A program made the position numbers and the translations under genes. Shown piece after piece: positions 6,275 through 6,315 of a DNA stretch of 6,315 bases. The number at the start of each line of letters is the position of its first letter. Position 1 is the stretch's first letter. The stretch comes from Euzebyaceae bacterium (GTDB taxonomy: Bacteria > Actinomycetota > Nitriliruptoria > Euzebyales > Egibacteraceae): assembly GCA_013696915.1 (NCBI GenBank), contig JACCXR010000573.1, positions 1 through 6,315 of the forward strand, in the 5' to 3' direction. Below the pieces are notes generated by a model. It was not told the DNA's origin. It ran no database searches and saw only the letters and a list, made by a program, of their open reading frames with translations.

Positions 6275-6315
6275 GCACCGCACACCACCGCGACGGGACG
6301 GTCTGGGAGGGCCTC
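6271..6315 (+). CDS. Probable start of a further operon gene with a CTG initiator (partial)
   Basis: CTG 6271 overlaps the dppF stop as CTGA, the same 4-nt layout as the two GTGA junctions upstream. The frame reads MSTAHHRDGTVWEGL if CTG is read as Met, is open to the window edge, and has G or C at the third position in 14 of 15 codons, as expected for a real gene in this genome. A strong Shine-Dalgarno site precedes it. Product not recognised: only 15 residues are visible and they carry no known motif. Genes after such importers are often peptidases or hydrolases for the imported compound, but nothing here shows that. A start further right, outside the window, remains possible. Confidence 0.45.
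   Translation, partial: MSTAHHRDGTVWEGL

Noticed and set aside
5192..6283. 363-residue open frame on the minus strand opposite dppF
   Set aside because: Its composition is Arg/Gly/Ala/Asp-rich with no domain, and it lies opposite a gene with every ABC ATPase motif. Such shadows are normal at this GC content.
1..6315. CRISPR array, insertion sequence, tRNA or rRNA gene, or an undescribed defence system
   Set aside because: No spaced direct repeats, transposase, terminal repeats or RNA gene were found. Nearly all of the window is explained by the toxin remnant and a standard five-gene importer.

Overview
The window is very GC-rich, with GTG starts on most genes, strong third-position G/C and a lipoprotein signal. 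This points to a high-GC actinobacterium. The exported binding protein is strikingly acidic and almost lysine-free, which would suit a salt-adapted lineage such as the Nitriliruptoria, but that placement is an inference and no marker gene is present.

Layout, all on the + strand. (1) Positions 1-467 hold the 3' end of a VapBC-type toxin-antitoxin locus: the last 13 codons of a probable antitoxin, whose TGA overlaps the ATG of a PIN-domain VapC-like toxin. The toxin frame is broken by an apparent one-base loss near 366. (2) Positions 468-608 are a regulatory gap with a good sigma-70-type promoter (TTGACT, 17 bp, TAGCGT), an inverted repeat across the expected transcription start, a small leader hairpin and a clear Shine-Dalgarno site. 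(3) Positions 609-6274 are a complete peptide/opine-type (Dpp/Opp) ABC importer: a family 5 substrate-binding lipoprotein, two permeases (DppB and DppC types) and two ATPases (DppD and DppF types). (4) After 6271 a further gene probably begins, with a CTG start and a strong Shine-Dalgarno site, and runs off the edge.

The importer genes look like one transcript. The lipoprotein captures the substrate outside the membrane, the permease pair forms the channel, and the two ATPases power it from the cytoplasm. The permease and ATPase genes are joined by 4-nt GTGA overlaps or a 1-nt gap, suggesting translational coupling. The one real internal gap, after the binding-protein gene, carries a 12-bp stem-loop without a U tract. 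It probably lets the binding protein be made in excess over the membrane parts. The substrate cannot be read from the sequence.

No wholly new system is visible. The points most worth a second look are the broken toxin, the G7 run where a one-base slip would fuse the two ATPases, the promoter/operator region, the intra-operon stem-loop, the extreme acidity of the binding protein, the matching four-cysteine motifs in both ATPases, and the probable CTG-started gene at the right edge.
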